From assembly GCA_050181915.1 (NCBI GenBank), contig JBFXCS010000004.1:62001-126000 (forward strand): a stretch of DNA of 64,000 bases. Reading direction: 5' to 3'. A program made the position numbers and the translations under genes. Shown here piece after piece: positions 24,609-32,586 of this stretch (positions are counted from its first letter, which is position 1; each line of letters opens with the position of its first letter). The DNA is from JBFXCS01 sp050181915 (GTDB lineage: Bacteria; Actinomycetota; Thermoleophilia; Miltoncostaeales; Miltoncostaeaceae). A model generated the notes under the pieces. It saw only the letters and a program-made list of their open reading frames with translations. It did not search any database and was not told the DNA's origin.

Positions 24609-27600
24609 CCTGGCGGCCCGTCACGCCGGCGTCCGACTGGAACGCCATGGAGGAACGCGTGCTCGCGTTCTGGCGCGAGCGCCGCATCTTCGCCCGCAGC
24701 ATGGAGCGGCGCGCCGACGCCGAGCCCTTCGTCTTCTACGAGGGCCCGCCGACCGCGAACGGCCGGCCGGGGTCGCACCACGTGCTGGCGCGCGTCTTCA
24801 AGGACGTCTTCCCGCGCTTCCAGGCCATGCGCGGCCGCTTCGTCGACCGGCGCGGCGGCTGGGACTGCCACGGCCTGCCGGTCGAGATCGAGGTGGAGCG
24901 GAGGCTCGGCATCTCGGGCAAGCGGCAGATCGAGGAGTACGGCATCGCCGAGTTCAACGCGCTCTGCCGCGAGGCGGTGCTGGAGTACCTCGACGAGTGG
25001 GAGCGGCTCACCGAGCGCATCGGCTTCTGGCTCGACACCGACCGGGCCTACCGGACGATGGACACCGGCTACATCGAGAGCGTCTGGTGGAGCCTCGCCG
25101 AGCTCCACCGCCGCGGGCTCCTGTACCGCAGCGGCAAGGTGGTGCCCTACTGCCCCCGCTGCGGCACGGCGCTGTCGAGCCACGAGGTGGCGCAGGGATA
25201 CGAGGACGTGGACGACCTGTCGGCGTACGTGCGCTTCCCCCTGCGCGACGCCCCCGGCGAGTCGCTGATGGTGTGGACGACCACCCCGTGGACGCTCCCG
25301 GCGAACCAGGCCGCGGCGATCCATCCCGACGTCCCCTACGCGGCGGTGCGCGACGGCGACGAGACGCTGATCGTCGCCGAGCCGCTCGTCGCGCGCCTGT
25401 TCGGCGAGGACGCCCGGCCGGAGCGGACGATCGCCCCCGCCGAGCTGGTGGGCCGCGAGTACGAGCCCCCCTTCCCGTTCCTGCCGGGCGCGCACCGGGT
25501 GGTCGAGGCCGACTTCGTCACCACCGAGGACGGGACCGGCATCGTCCACATCGCCCCCGCCTTCGGCGAGGACGACATGGCGGTCGGCCGCCGCCACGGG
25601 CTCGACGCCCCGAACCCGGTCGGGCTCGACGGGCGCTTCACCTCCGCCGTCGGGCCGTGGGAGGGCCGGGCGGTGAAGGAGGCCGACGCCGACCTGGTGG
25701 CCGACCTGGAGTCCCGCGGGCGCCTGTGGCGCTCCGAGGTCCACCACCACTCCTACCCCCACTGCTGGCGCTGCGGGACGGCGCTGATCTACTACGCGAA
25801 GCCGTCCTGGTACGTCCGCACCACCGAGGTCCGCGACCGGATGCTCGCGCTCAACGCCGGCATCGGTTGGCGCCCGGAGCGGGTGCGCGACGGCCGCTTC
25901 GGCCGCTGGCTCGAGGGCAACATCGACTGGGCGATCTCGCGCGACCGCTACTGGGGCACCCCTCTGCCGCTGTGGCGCTGCGGCGACTGCGACCGGGTCG
26001 ACGCGATCGGCTCCTACGCCGAGCTGCGCGCCCGCAGCGACCGTCCCCTGCCCGACGACTTCGACCCGCACCGGCCCCTGGTCGACGAGGTCCACCTCAC
26101 CTGCGACTGCGGCGGCTCCATGTGCCGCGAGCCCGAGGTGATCGACGTCTGGTACGACAGCGGCGCGATGCCCTTCGCCCAGCAGCACCACCCCTTCGCG
26201 ACCGGCGGCGACCTGTCCGGCCTCTTCCCGGCCGACTTCATCTGCGAGGGGCTCGACCAGACCCGCGGCTGGTTCTACTCGCTGCTCGCCGAGAGCACCC
26301 TGCTGTTCGACGAGTCGTCGTACCGCAACGTCGTCTGCCTCGGGCTGATCCTCGACGCCGAGGGCCAGAAGATGAGCAAGAGCCGCGGCAACGTGATCGA
26401 GCCGTGGACGGTGATCGACCGCCAGGGCGCCGACGCCTTCCGCTGGTACCTGCTCACCGACCAGCCGCCGTGGGACAACTCGCGCTTCAGCCTGGAGGCC
26501 GTGGACGAGGCGAAGCGCCGCTTCCTGCTGACGCTCTGGAACACCTACTCGTTCCTGGTCATGTACGCCTCGCTGGAGGACGGCTGGTCGCCGGACGACG
26601 GCGGGCCGCCCCTCGCCGAGCGGCGCCCCATCGACCGGTGGATCCTGTCGCGCCTCGACGGCACCCTCGCGGCGGTCACCGCGCGGCTGGAGGACTACGA
26701 CTCGAACGCCGCCGGCGCCCGGATCGAGTCGTTCCTCGACGACCTCAGCAACTGGTACGTGCGGGTCGGGCGGGCGCGCTTCTGGGGCGGCCGCCGCGAC
26801 GGCGCGGCCGGCGACGACGGCCGGGCCGCCTTCGCGACCCTCCACGAGTGCCTCGCGACGCTGGCCCGGATGGTCGCGCCCTTCTGCCCGTTCGTGGCCG
26901 AGGAGATCCACGGCGCGATCGTCGCCGCGCACGACGCCGCGGCGCCGGAGAGCGTGCACCTGTGCGACTGGCCCGAGCCGGCGGGGCGCCACGATCCGGC
27001 GCTCGAGACGGCGATGGCGGCCGCCCGCGAGGTGGTGGGCGTGGGCCTGCGCGCCCGTGCCGAGTCGGCCCTGAAGGTGCGCCAGCCGCTGGGCGAGGCC
27101 GTGGTGGCCGGCACGCCGGCCCTCGCCGAGGCGGTTGCGCCGCTCGTCGATCTGGTGGCCGCGGAGCTGAACGTGAAGGCGGTGCGTTTCGTCACCGACC
27201 CGGGCGACCTGGTCGAGGTGACCCTGAAGCCGAACTACCGCCGCCTCGGCCCGCGCTTCGGCACGCGGATGCCGGCGGTCGCCGAGGCCGTCGCCGCGCT
27301 GCCCGCCACCGAGACGGCCCGCGCGATCGACGCCGGCGAGCCGGTCTCGATCGTCGTGGACGCCGCCGCCGAGCCGATCGAGGCCGACGACCTGCTGCGC
27401 GAGGCGCGGCCCTCCGAGGGCTACGCCCTGGCCCAGGAGGGAGCCGTCGCCGTGGGCCTGGCCACCGAGATCACCCCGGAGCTGCGCGCCGAGGCCCTCG
27501 CCCGCGAGGTGATCCACGCCGTGCAGGGCGCGCGGCGCGCCGCCGGCCTGCGGGTGGAGCAGCGCATCGTGCTGCACCTCGACGGCTCGGGCGTGATGCG

Positions 27601-27787
27601 CGAGGTGATCGACGCCCACCGCGCCGCGATCGCCGCCGAGACGCTGGCGGTCGAGCTCACGGTCAGCCACGGGGCGCCGTTCGCCGGGCTGCGCCACGAG
27701 GAGCTGGTGCTCGACGGCGAGCCCTTCGCCCTGCGCCTGGACGTCGCCGCCGAGCCGGCGGCGGCCGGCCCCGGCCCGGGGCGCTAG
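24605..27787 (+). CDS. ileS: Isoleucyl-tRNA synthetase, type 2 (eukaryote-like) with GSHH signature
   Basis: Charges tRNA-Ile. The 1060-residue protein has the class I core, editing domain (TTTPWTLPANQA), zinc-type cysteine pairs (CPRCGTA, CWRCGTA), the tryptophan-rich W-Y-V-R segment, KMSKS in QKMSKSRGNV near residue 593, and a C-terminal tRNA-binding region. The first signature reads PGSHHVL (Gly56-Ser57-His58-His59), not the usual HxGH: first and third residues are swapped, as described for some type 2 enzymes highly resistant to mupirocin. GTG 24605 overlaps the HAD gene stop; the ileS stop overlaps the convergent stop of the next gene (CTAG). Confidence 0.95.
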   Translation: MTWRPVTPASDWNAMEERVLAFWRERRIFARSMERRADAEPFVFYEGPPTANGRPGSHHVLARVFKDVFPRFQAMRGRFVDRRGGWDCHGLPVEIEVERRLGISGKRQIEEYGIAEFNALCREAVLEYLDEWERLTERIGFWLDTDRAYRTMDTGYIESVWWSLAELHRRGLLYRSGKVVPYCPRCGTALSSHEVAQGYEDVDDLSAYVRFPLRDAPGESLMVWTTTPWTLPANQAAAIHPDVPYAAVRDGDETLIVAEPLVARLFGEDARPERTIAPAELVGREYEPPFPFLPGAHRVVEADFVTTEDGTGIVHIAPAFGEDDMAVGRRHGLDAPNPVGLDGRFTSAVGPWEGRAVKEADADLVADLESRGRLWRSEVHHHSYPHCWRCGTALIYYAKPSWYVRTTEVRDRMLALNAGIGWRPERVRDGRFGRWLEGNIDWAISRDRYWGTPLPLWRCGDCDRVDAIGSYAELRARSDRPLPDDFDPHRPLVDEVHLTCDCGGSMCREPEVIDVWYDSGAMPFAQQHHPFATGGDLSGLFPADFICEGLDQTRGWFYSLLAESTLLFDESSYRNVVCLGLILDAEGQKMSKSRGNVIEPWTVIDRQGADAFRWYLLTDQPPWDNSRFSLEAVDEAKRRFLLTLWNTYSFLVMYASLEDGWSPDDGGPPLAERRPIDRWILSRLDGTLAAVTARLEDYDSNAAGARIESFLDDLSNWYVRVGRARFWGGRRDGAAGDDGRAAFATLHECLATLARMVAPFCPFVAEEIHGAIVAAHDAAAPESVHLCDWPEPAGRHDPALETAMAAAREVVGVGLRARAESALKVRQPLGEAVVAGTPALAEAVAPLVDLVAAELNVKAVRFVTDPGDLVEVTLKPNYRRLGPRFGTRMPAVAEAVAALPATETARAIDAGEPVSIVVDAAAEPIEADDLLREARPSEGYALAQEGAVAVGLATEITPELRAEALAREVIHAVQGARRAAGLRVEQRIVLHLDGSGVMREVIDAHRAAIAAETLAVELTVSHGAPFAGLRHEELVLDGEPFALRLDVAAEPAAAGPGPGR

Positions 27788-28047
27788 GCCCCGCCGCCGC
27801 CCCACACCGCGGCGCGCGACCCCAGCAGCAGGTCGGCGTCGCCGCGCAGGCGCTCCCAGAGGCCGTCCACCTCCACGCCCACCCGCTCGGCGATCTCGGG
27901 CAGCCGCATCAGCATGCGCGGGTCGTCGAGGCGCAGGCCCACGATCTTGCCGTCCCCGCGCACGACGACCACGCCCTCCTCGATCTCCTCCTTGGTGAGG
28001 TCGGCGAAGGGCTGCACGTGGCCGAGGCTGAAGTAGATGGCGGGCAT
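27784..28047 (-). CDS. Small conserved-looking protein of unknown function
   Basis: An 87-residue protein beginning MPAIYFSLGHVQPFADL and containing a beta-hairpin-like VVVVRGDGKIVGLRLDDP, faintly reminiscent of DUF2283 proteins, then a helical C-terminus. AGGAGA lies 7 bases before ATG 28047, good evidence of translation. It is last in the minus-strand unit after the L,D-transpeptidase and thioredoxin genes, and its stop overlaps that of ileS at CTAG. Function cannot be assigned. Confidence 0.6.
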   Translation of the reverse strand: MPAIYFSLGHVQPFADLTKEEIEEGVVVVRGDGKIVGLRLDDPRMLMRLPEIAERVGVEVDGLWERLRGDADLLLGSRAAVWGGGGA

Positions 28048-28062
28048 GCGGTCTCCTGCGTG

Positions 28063-28398
28063 TCAGGTGGGGTCGCCGATGTGGGCCGCCACCGCGCGGG
28101 CGATCCGCGCGGGCCTCATCGAGCCGGTGAGGCGCTCCACCGGACGGCCGTCCATGAAGAGTATGAGGGTGGGCAGGCCGAGGACGTCGTAGCGCCCCGC
28201 CGCGCGCGGCTCCTCGTCGACGTTCAGGCGGCCCACCGCGAGGCGGCCGCCGTAGCGCTCGGCCAGGTCGCGCACGGCCGGCTCCACCCTGCGGCACGGC
28301 GCGCACCATGGCGCCCAGAAGTCGACCAGCACCGGGCCGCCGGCATCCAGCACCTCCGCGTCCCAGGCCGCGTCGGTGAGGGTCGCCAGCGTGGTCAC
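28063..28398 (-). CDS. Thioredoxin
   Basis: A 111-residue single-domain thioredoxin with the redox motif WCAPC (Cys32, Cys35), preceding VLVDFWAPW and the cis-proline loop GLPTLILFMDG. There is no signal peptide, so it acts in the cytoplasm. Its GTG overlaps the stop of the L,D-transpeptidase gene (GTGA), an odd pairing since that enzyme is outside the membrane. The second loop residue is Ala-Pro (CAPC) rather than CGPC, a common variant. Confidence 0.93.
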   Translation of the reverse strand: MTTLATLTDAAWDAEVLDAGGPVLVDFWAPWCAPCRRVEPAVRDLAERYGGRLAVGRLNVDEEPRAAGRYDVLGLPTLILFMDGRPVERLTGSMRPARIARAVAAHIGDPT

Positions 28399-30005
28399 GG
28401 CTTGATGATGACCTTCATCCCCAGCGAGACCTGCTCGAAGAGCTCCTCGACGTCCGGGATGTGCATCCGCATGCAGCCGTGGCTGGCGGCCGTCCCGATC
28501 GAGCTGTCGGCGTAGGTGCCGTGGATGCCGATGGCCGGTGCGGTGGTGCCGATCCAGCGGGTGCCGAGCGGGTTGCCCGGCCCGGGCGGGATGGTCGAGA
28601 GCTCGGCGGCCCAGGGCGAGTCGGGCGGGTACCAGGACGGGTCGACCTGCTTGTCGTTGACCTCGTAGGTGCCGGTGGGGGTCGGGTAGGCCGGCTGGCC
28701 GACCGCGATGCCGTAGGTCTTCCAGACCTTGCCGTTGCGGATCAGCCGCAGCTTGCGCTGGCCGAGGTTGACGACGATGCGGCCCACCATCGCGCTGCGC
28801 GTGCGGGCGTCCACGACGCCGGTGACCGGCAGCTTGTAGCGCTTCTGGTAGCGCTCCAGGGAGACCTCGGTGACGTCGTCGAAGCGCCCGGTGATCTTGG
28901 CCTTGCGCTTCGGGTAGACGCCGGCCTCGCGCATGCGCGTCTGGAGGTCCTTGACGTCCTCGCCGCGCGCGCCGGGCACCAGGTCGGCGGGGCCGAACTC
29001 CTCGGTGCTGTCCACCAGCACCACGCGCTTCGTGGTGGAGAGGTTGCCGGCGGCGTCCCGGCCGGTGACCTCGATGACGTTGCGGCCCTGCGGGAGGGTC
29101 CCCACCGAGATCGCGAAGCGCTTGCCGTCCACCTGCAGCGCGGGGGTGCTCGATGACGCCTCCGTGTACCCGACGCTGGTCGACGTGGTCGCGGCGTCGG
29201 AGCCTTTGGCGCGGGTCACCCGCCTGCCGTTGACCGATGCGGTGAACGAGAGCAGGCGCGGGTTGTCCGACCTCACCGTGCCGTAGATGAGCGGCGCGTC
29301 GGTGGCGGTGACCTTCTCGCCCTTGCCGGGCGACGTGAGCGCCAGCACGGGGGCGGTGGTGTCGACGACGATGCGGCGGCCGGCCTCGGTGGCGTTGCCG
29401 GCGCGGTCGGCGGCCGTGACCGCGACCCGCCGGTCGCCGTCGGGCAGGTCGCGGGCGATGACGCTCCACGAGCCGTCGCCGCCGGCGGTGGTCGAGGCGG
29501 TGACCGGACCCGACGCGACCGTCACGGTCGCGCCCGGCTCGGCCGTGCCGGCGAACTTCACCGCGGAGCGGGCCTGGAGCGACCGCGCCTTCGGCGCCGA
29601 GACCGTCAGCCGCGGGGCGGCGGTGTCGACCGTGAAGGCCCAGTCGCGCGACACGGTGCGGGCGAACAGGTTGCTGCTCGAGAAGCGCACCGACACCTCG
29701 TGCTCGCCGTCGGCGAGCTTCGCGCCGGGCGTCAGGGTGAGGTCGCCGTCGTCGCCGCGCACGCGCGCCGTGACGTCGCGGCCGTCCAGGGTGACCTTCA
29801 GGTCGCCCAGGCGGGTGTCCGCGGGCACGCTGAAGGTGATGGCCGGCCGCGCCTCGGAGGTCGCGCCGCCGGGGGCCGGCAGCGGGCTGTCGACCGACGG
29901 GCGGCCGACCAGCTGGAAGACGGCGAAGGTCGCCGCGGCGACGATCGCCACGGCGACGAGCACGAGGGTGACCAACCCACCGCGCCGCGAGCCCAGAACC
30001 TGCAA
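28395..30005 (-). CDS. Membrane-anchored L,D-transpeptidase with Ig-like repeats and peptidoglycan-binding domain
   Basis: Cross-links or anchors peptidoglycan outside the membrane. Order: basic N-terminus and one membrane helix (GLVTLVLVAVAIVAAATFAVF), two or three Ig-like bacterial domains (VTAADRAGNATEAGRRI, GRDAAGNLSTTKRV), a PG_binding_1 domain (DLQTRMREAG, RTRSAM), and a C-terminal YkuD domain with the nucleophile Cys in ASHGCMRMH. TTG 30005 is chosen because GGGAGG lies 6 bases upstream and a TACTGT -10 box sits at 30031-30036; upstream starts (GTG 30032, ATG 30053, TTG 30104) would precede that promoter. About 536 residues. Confidence 0.9.
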   Translation of the reverse strand: MQVLGSRRGGLVTLVLVAVAIVAAATFAVFQLVGRPSVDSPLPAPGGATSEARPAITFSVPADTRLGDLKVTLDGRDVTARVRGDDGDLTLTPGAKLADGEHEVSVRFSSSNLFARTVSRDWAFTVDTAAPRLTVSAPKARSLQARSAVKFAGTAEPGATVTVASGPVTASTTAGGDGSWSVIARDLPDGDRRVAVTAADRAGNATEAGRRIVVDTTAPVLALTSPGKGEKVTATDAPLIYGTVRSDNPRLLSFTASVNGRRVTRAKGSDAATTSTSVGYTEASSSTPALQVDGKRFAISVGTLPQGRNVIEVTGRDAAGNLSTTKRVVLVDSTEEFGPADLVPGARGEDVKDLQTRMREAGVYPKRKAKITGRFDDVTEVSLERYQKRYKLPVTGVVDARTRSAMVGRIVVNLGQRKLRLIRNGKVWKTYGIAVGQPAYPTPTGTYEVNDKQVDPSWYPPDSPWAAELSTIPPGPGNPLGTRWIGTTAPAIGIHGTYADSSIGTAASHGCMRMHIPDVEELFEQVSLGMKVIIKP

Positions 30006-30030
30006 CGCCGACCTCCCGCTGACCGTGTGC

Positions 30031-30036
30031 ACAGTA
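30031..30036 (-). promoter_or_regulatory. Candidate -10 element of the L,D-transpeptidase unit
   Basis: Reads TACTGT on the minus strand. Transcription would start near 30024, leaving a short leader with GGGAGG 6 bases before TTG 30005. Confidence 0.45.
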
Positions 30037-30192
30037 CCAGCGCCGACGGCCATCCCGACCGCCCACGTCCGGCGGTGACCGGGGCGTCCGCCCGCCGATC
30101 GCAACTTGCCTCAAGATTCATCGTCAGCAGCGCGTTTCCCTTTACGGATCCATCACCCAATCGACGCCTCCTCTCACACGGAGCCGTCCACG

Positions 30193-30414
30193 ATGCGCCG
30201 CATGACGGACCGGGAACGCCACGCCCTCCTGCTCGCCGCCCGGCTGCTGGAGAGCGGCGTCCCGATCGGCGGCACCCTCCCGGCGACGGACGCGGGCCAC
30301 CTGAACCTGGGCCTGGTGCTCACCGAGCGCCTCCAGCGCGTGGCGAGCGGGCCGGAGGCGGCGCGGGAGATCGCGCAGTCGCTGCGGCGCGCCGCCGGCC
30401 CCGCGGCGGACTGA
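30193..30414 (+). CDS. Small protein of unknown function
   Basis: A 73-residue frame (ATG 30193, or ATG 30202) with helical, charged sequence: a first helix TDRERHALLLAARLLESG and a second HLNLGLVLTERLQRVASG, separated by a Gly/Thr-rich loop. No family is recognised, and no signal or membrane segment. The stop lies in the first arm of a 9-bp hairpin. The 187 bases before it back to the transpeptidase gene are relatively AT-rich and show no other feature. Confidence 0.45.
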   Translation: MRRMTDRERHALLLAARLLESGVPIGGTLPATDAGHLNLGLVLTERLQRVASGPEAAREIAQSLRRAAGPAAD

Positions 30415-30438
30415 CGACCCGACGGGTCTCGGGTCGTC
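30413..30438 (+). terminator. Hairpin at the end of the small ORF upstream of bioY
   Basis: Perfect 9-bp stem GACGACCCG / CGGGTCGTC with an 8-base loop. The next bases (CACGCCTTATT) are not a clean T-tract. It overlaps the following dyad by 3 bases, so the two structures exclude each other in RNA. Confidence 0.45.
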
Positions 30439-30463
30439 ACGCCTTATTCGTCTGAGGCGTGAC
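30436..30463 (+). promoter_or_regulatory. Perfect 9+9 bp dyad operator upstream of bioY
   Basis: GTCACGCCT and AGGCGTGAC flank a 10-base spacer, ending 7 bases before the -10 box TAGGCT of bioY and covering the -35 position. It is a likely repressor site controlling biotin uptake. It does not resemble the known BirA operator. Confidence 0.6.
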
Positions 30464-30470
30464 GACACTG

Positions 30471-30476
30471 TAGGCT
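30471..30476 (+). promoter_or_regulatory. Candidate -10 element of the bioY operon
   Basis: TAGGCT lies 7 bases before ATG 30484; leaderless arrangement. Confidence 0.5.
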
Positions 30477-30483
30477 CCCGGCG

Positions 30484-31065
30484 ATGAGCGGACCCCGCAT
30501 CGCCCGCATCGCCGTCTTCGCCGCCCTGATCGCCGTGCTGGGCCTGACCCCGGCGATCAACGTGCCCTCCATCTCGGTGCCGATCACGGCCCAGACCCTC
30601 GGCGTGATGCTCGCCGGGCTGATGCTGGTGCCGGTCGAGGCCTTCCTGTCGGTCGCCCTGTTCGTCGGCCTCGTCGCCGCCGGCCTCCCGCTCCTGTCCG
30701 GCGGCCGCGGCGGGCTCACCGTGCTCACCGGCCCCAGCGCCGGCTTCCTCCTCGGCTTCCCGGTGGCCGCCCTCGCCACCTCGCTCGTCGCCATGGGCCT
30801 CGCCGCCGCCGGCATCGAGCGCGCCGCGCAGCCCCTGCAGGTGGCCGGATCCTTCGTCGCGGCCGTCCTCGGCGGGATCGTGGTGCTGTACGCCATCGCC
30901 ATCCCCCTCGGGGCGGCGATCGGCGATCTGCCGCTCGACACCTTCTTCCACGCCTCGATGACCTTCGTGCCGGGCGACCTCGTCAAGGCGGGCGCCGCGA
31001 CGGTCGTGGCGGTCTCGGCCTTCCGGGCGGCGCCCTTCCTGCGCCCCCAGCTCGCCCGAACCTAA
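30484..31065 (+). CDS. bioY: Biotin transporter substrate-binding subunit BioY
   Basis: BioY is the S component of the biotin ECF transporter. The 193-residue protein has about six membrane helices and family motifs VPITAQTLGVMLAGL, GLPLLSGGRGGLTVLTGPSAGFLLGF and the C-terminal FVPGDLVKAGAA. Downstream bioM and bioN in the same unit complete a three-part transporter, so high-affinity uptake through the dedicated module is expected. Biotin would serve the acetyl-CoA carboxylase whose CT subunits lie at 19-21 kb. Control by the dyad at 30436-30463 is inferred from position. Confidence 0.93.
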   Translation: MSGPRIARIAVFAALIAVLGLTPAINVPSISVPITAQTLGVMLAGLMLVPVEAFLSVALFVGLVAAGLPLLSGGRGGLTVLTGPSAGFLLGFPVAALATSLVAMGLAAAGIERAAQPLQVAGSFVAAVLGGIVVLYAIAIPLGAAIGDLPLDTFFHASMTFVPGDLVKAGAATVVAVSAFRAAPFLRPQLART

Positions 31066-32586
31066 GTGCTCGCCACCTCCCGGGCGCTCGCCCCGGGCGC
31101 GGCCGACCGGGCCGTCGCGGTCTCCGGCCCCGCCGGCGGGCTCACCCGGGCGCAGCTGATCGCGCGCGCGGCGGCGCTCGGGGCGCGCAGCGCCGGCTGG
31201 TCGGAGCACGGCGACGCGCGCTCGCCGTACATCGGGCTGGTGTCCGACTGGACCCCCGACTTCGTCGCCGCCTTCTGCGGCCTGGCGGCGGCGGGATGGG
31301 CGGTCGGCGTGATCGACCCGCTGTGGTCCGCCGACGAGGCGGGCGGAGCCGTCGCGCAGCTCGACCCGTGCGCCGTGCTCGTGGCCGACGGCCGGGACGA
31401 CCACCTGGCCCGGCTCGCCCGGTCGGCCTGGCGGCCGGTCGACCGCCTGACCGGCTGGACGGTCGTCGCCGCGCAGCGCCCCGCCGCCCCCCGGCCGGTC
31501 CCGCCCGCGCGGCCGGACGGCATCTTCTACGTGGGCTTCACGTCGGGCAGCGCGGGGCGCCCCAAGGCCTTCGCCCGCACCCACCGCTCCTGGTGGGAGA
31601 GCTTCGAGCGCTTCGCCGAGGTCTGCCCCCCGGCGCCCCGCGGGCCGGTGGTGTCGCCGGGCCCGCTGTCGAGCTCGCACTTCCTCTTCGGCGCGCTCCA
31701 CGGCCTGCACTGCGGCGCCGGCGTGGAGGTGACGCCGGCCGCCGATCAGGGGGCGGGCGCCCTGGCGCGCCGCGTCGCCGACGGGGAGGCGCCGTCGGCG
31801 CTCTACGTGGTGCCCACCATGCTGGCCCGGCTGGCGGCGTCGCCGTGCGGCGACGCCGCCGACCCGGCCTACATCTTCTGCGTCGGGGCGCGCCTCGAGA
31901 GCGCGGTGGCGGCCGCCGCCCGGCGGCGCTTCCCCGGCAGCCGGCTGGTGGAGTACTACGGCGCGTCGGAGCTGTCGTTCGTGACCATCCGCGATCACGG
32001 CGACGCGGCGCCCCCCGGCACCGTCGGGCGCGCCTTCCCCGGCGTCGAGGTGAGCATCCGCGGCGACGGCGACGAGCCCCTGCCGCCCGGCCGCGAGGGC
32101 ACGATCTTCGTCCGCAGCGGGCTGGTGTTCGCCGGCTACCGCGGCGTGGCCCCGACCGGCGCGGCCCGCGCGATCGAGGGCGGCTGGCTCACCGCGGGCG
32201 ACCGCGGCGCACTCGACGCCGACGGCCATCTGCGCGTCGCCGGGCGCGGATCGAGCCTGATCATCCGCGGCGGCGCCAACGTGCAGCCGGAGGAGGTGGA
32301 GGAGGTGGTGGCCGCCGCCGCGGGCGTCGCGGCCTGCGTGGTGGTGGGCCTGCCGGACGAGGCCTGGGGCGAGGTCCCGGTCGCGGCGGTGCTGGCCGAG
32401 CCGGGCGCCGCGCTCACCCGCGCCGCCCTGCGCGCGCACGTCGCGGCCTCGCTCGCCCGCCACAAGCGCCCGCGCCGCTACGTGCTGCTCGACGACCCGC
32501 CGCCCCTCGGGCGCACCGGGAAGGTCGACCGCGCCGCCGTGCGCGCCACCGTGGAGGCGGCCCCGCCCGAGCGGGAGATCCGGTGA
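31066..32586 (+). CDS. Acyl-CoA synthetase (AMP-forming), biotin-operon type
   Basis: A 506-residue ANL-superfamily ligase that activates a carboxylic acid as acyl-AMP and then CoA thioester. Motifs: P-loop-like FTSGSAGRPKAFARTH, YYGASELSF, GDRGALDADGHL and the C-terminal lysine in LGRTGKVDR. GTG 31066 directly abuts the bioY stop. Bacillus carries bioY with a ligase (yhfT) and a thiolase (yhfS) in a BirA-controlled operon; the same trio here suggests a pimelate- or acyl-precursor step linked to biotin. That role is inference; the substrate is unknown. Confidence 0.82.
   Translation: MLATSRALAPGAADRAVAVSGPAGGLTRAQLIARAAALGARSAGWSEHGDARSPYIGLVSDWTPDFVAAFCGLAAAGWAVGVIDPLWSADEAGGAVAQLDPCAVLVADGRDDHLARLARSAWRPVDRLTGWTVVAAQRPAAPRPVPPARPDGIFYVGFTSGSAGRPKAFARTHRSWWESFERFAEVCPPAPRGPVVSPGPLSSSHFLFGALHGLHCGAGVEVTPAADQGAGALARRVADGEAPSALYVVPTMLARLAASPCGDAADPAYIFCVGARLESAVAAAARRRFPGSRLVEYYGASELSFVTIRDHGDAAPPGTVGRAFPGVEVSIRGDGDEPLPPGREGTIFVRSGLVFAGYRGVAPTGAARAIEGGWLTAGDRGALDADGHLRVAGRGSSLIIRGGANVQPEEVEEVVAAAAGVAACVVVGLPDEAWGEVPVAAVLAEPGAALTRAALRAHVAASLARHKRPRRYVLLDDPPPLGRTGKVDRAAVRATVEAAPPEREIR

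Noticed and set aside
24539..28309. Very long minus-strand open frame opposite ileS
   Set aside because: Antisense shadow of ileS. In GC-rich DNA, stop codons are rare in the antisense frame; the translation is low-complexity Arg/Gly/Ala/Val and matches no family, while the plus strand encodes a full IleRS.
30436..30463. BirA-type operator at bioY
   Set aside because: The known BirA operator is AT-rich (TTGTAAACC-type). The dyad here is GC-rich and different, so only a generic operator is claimed.
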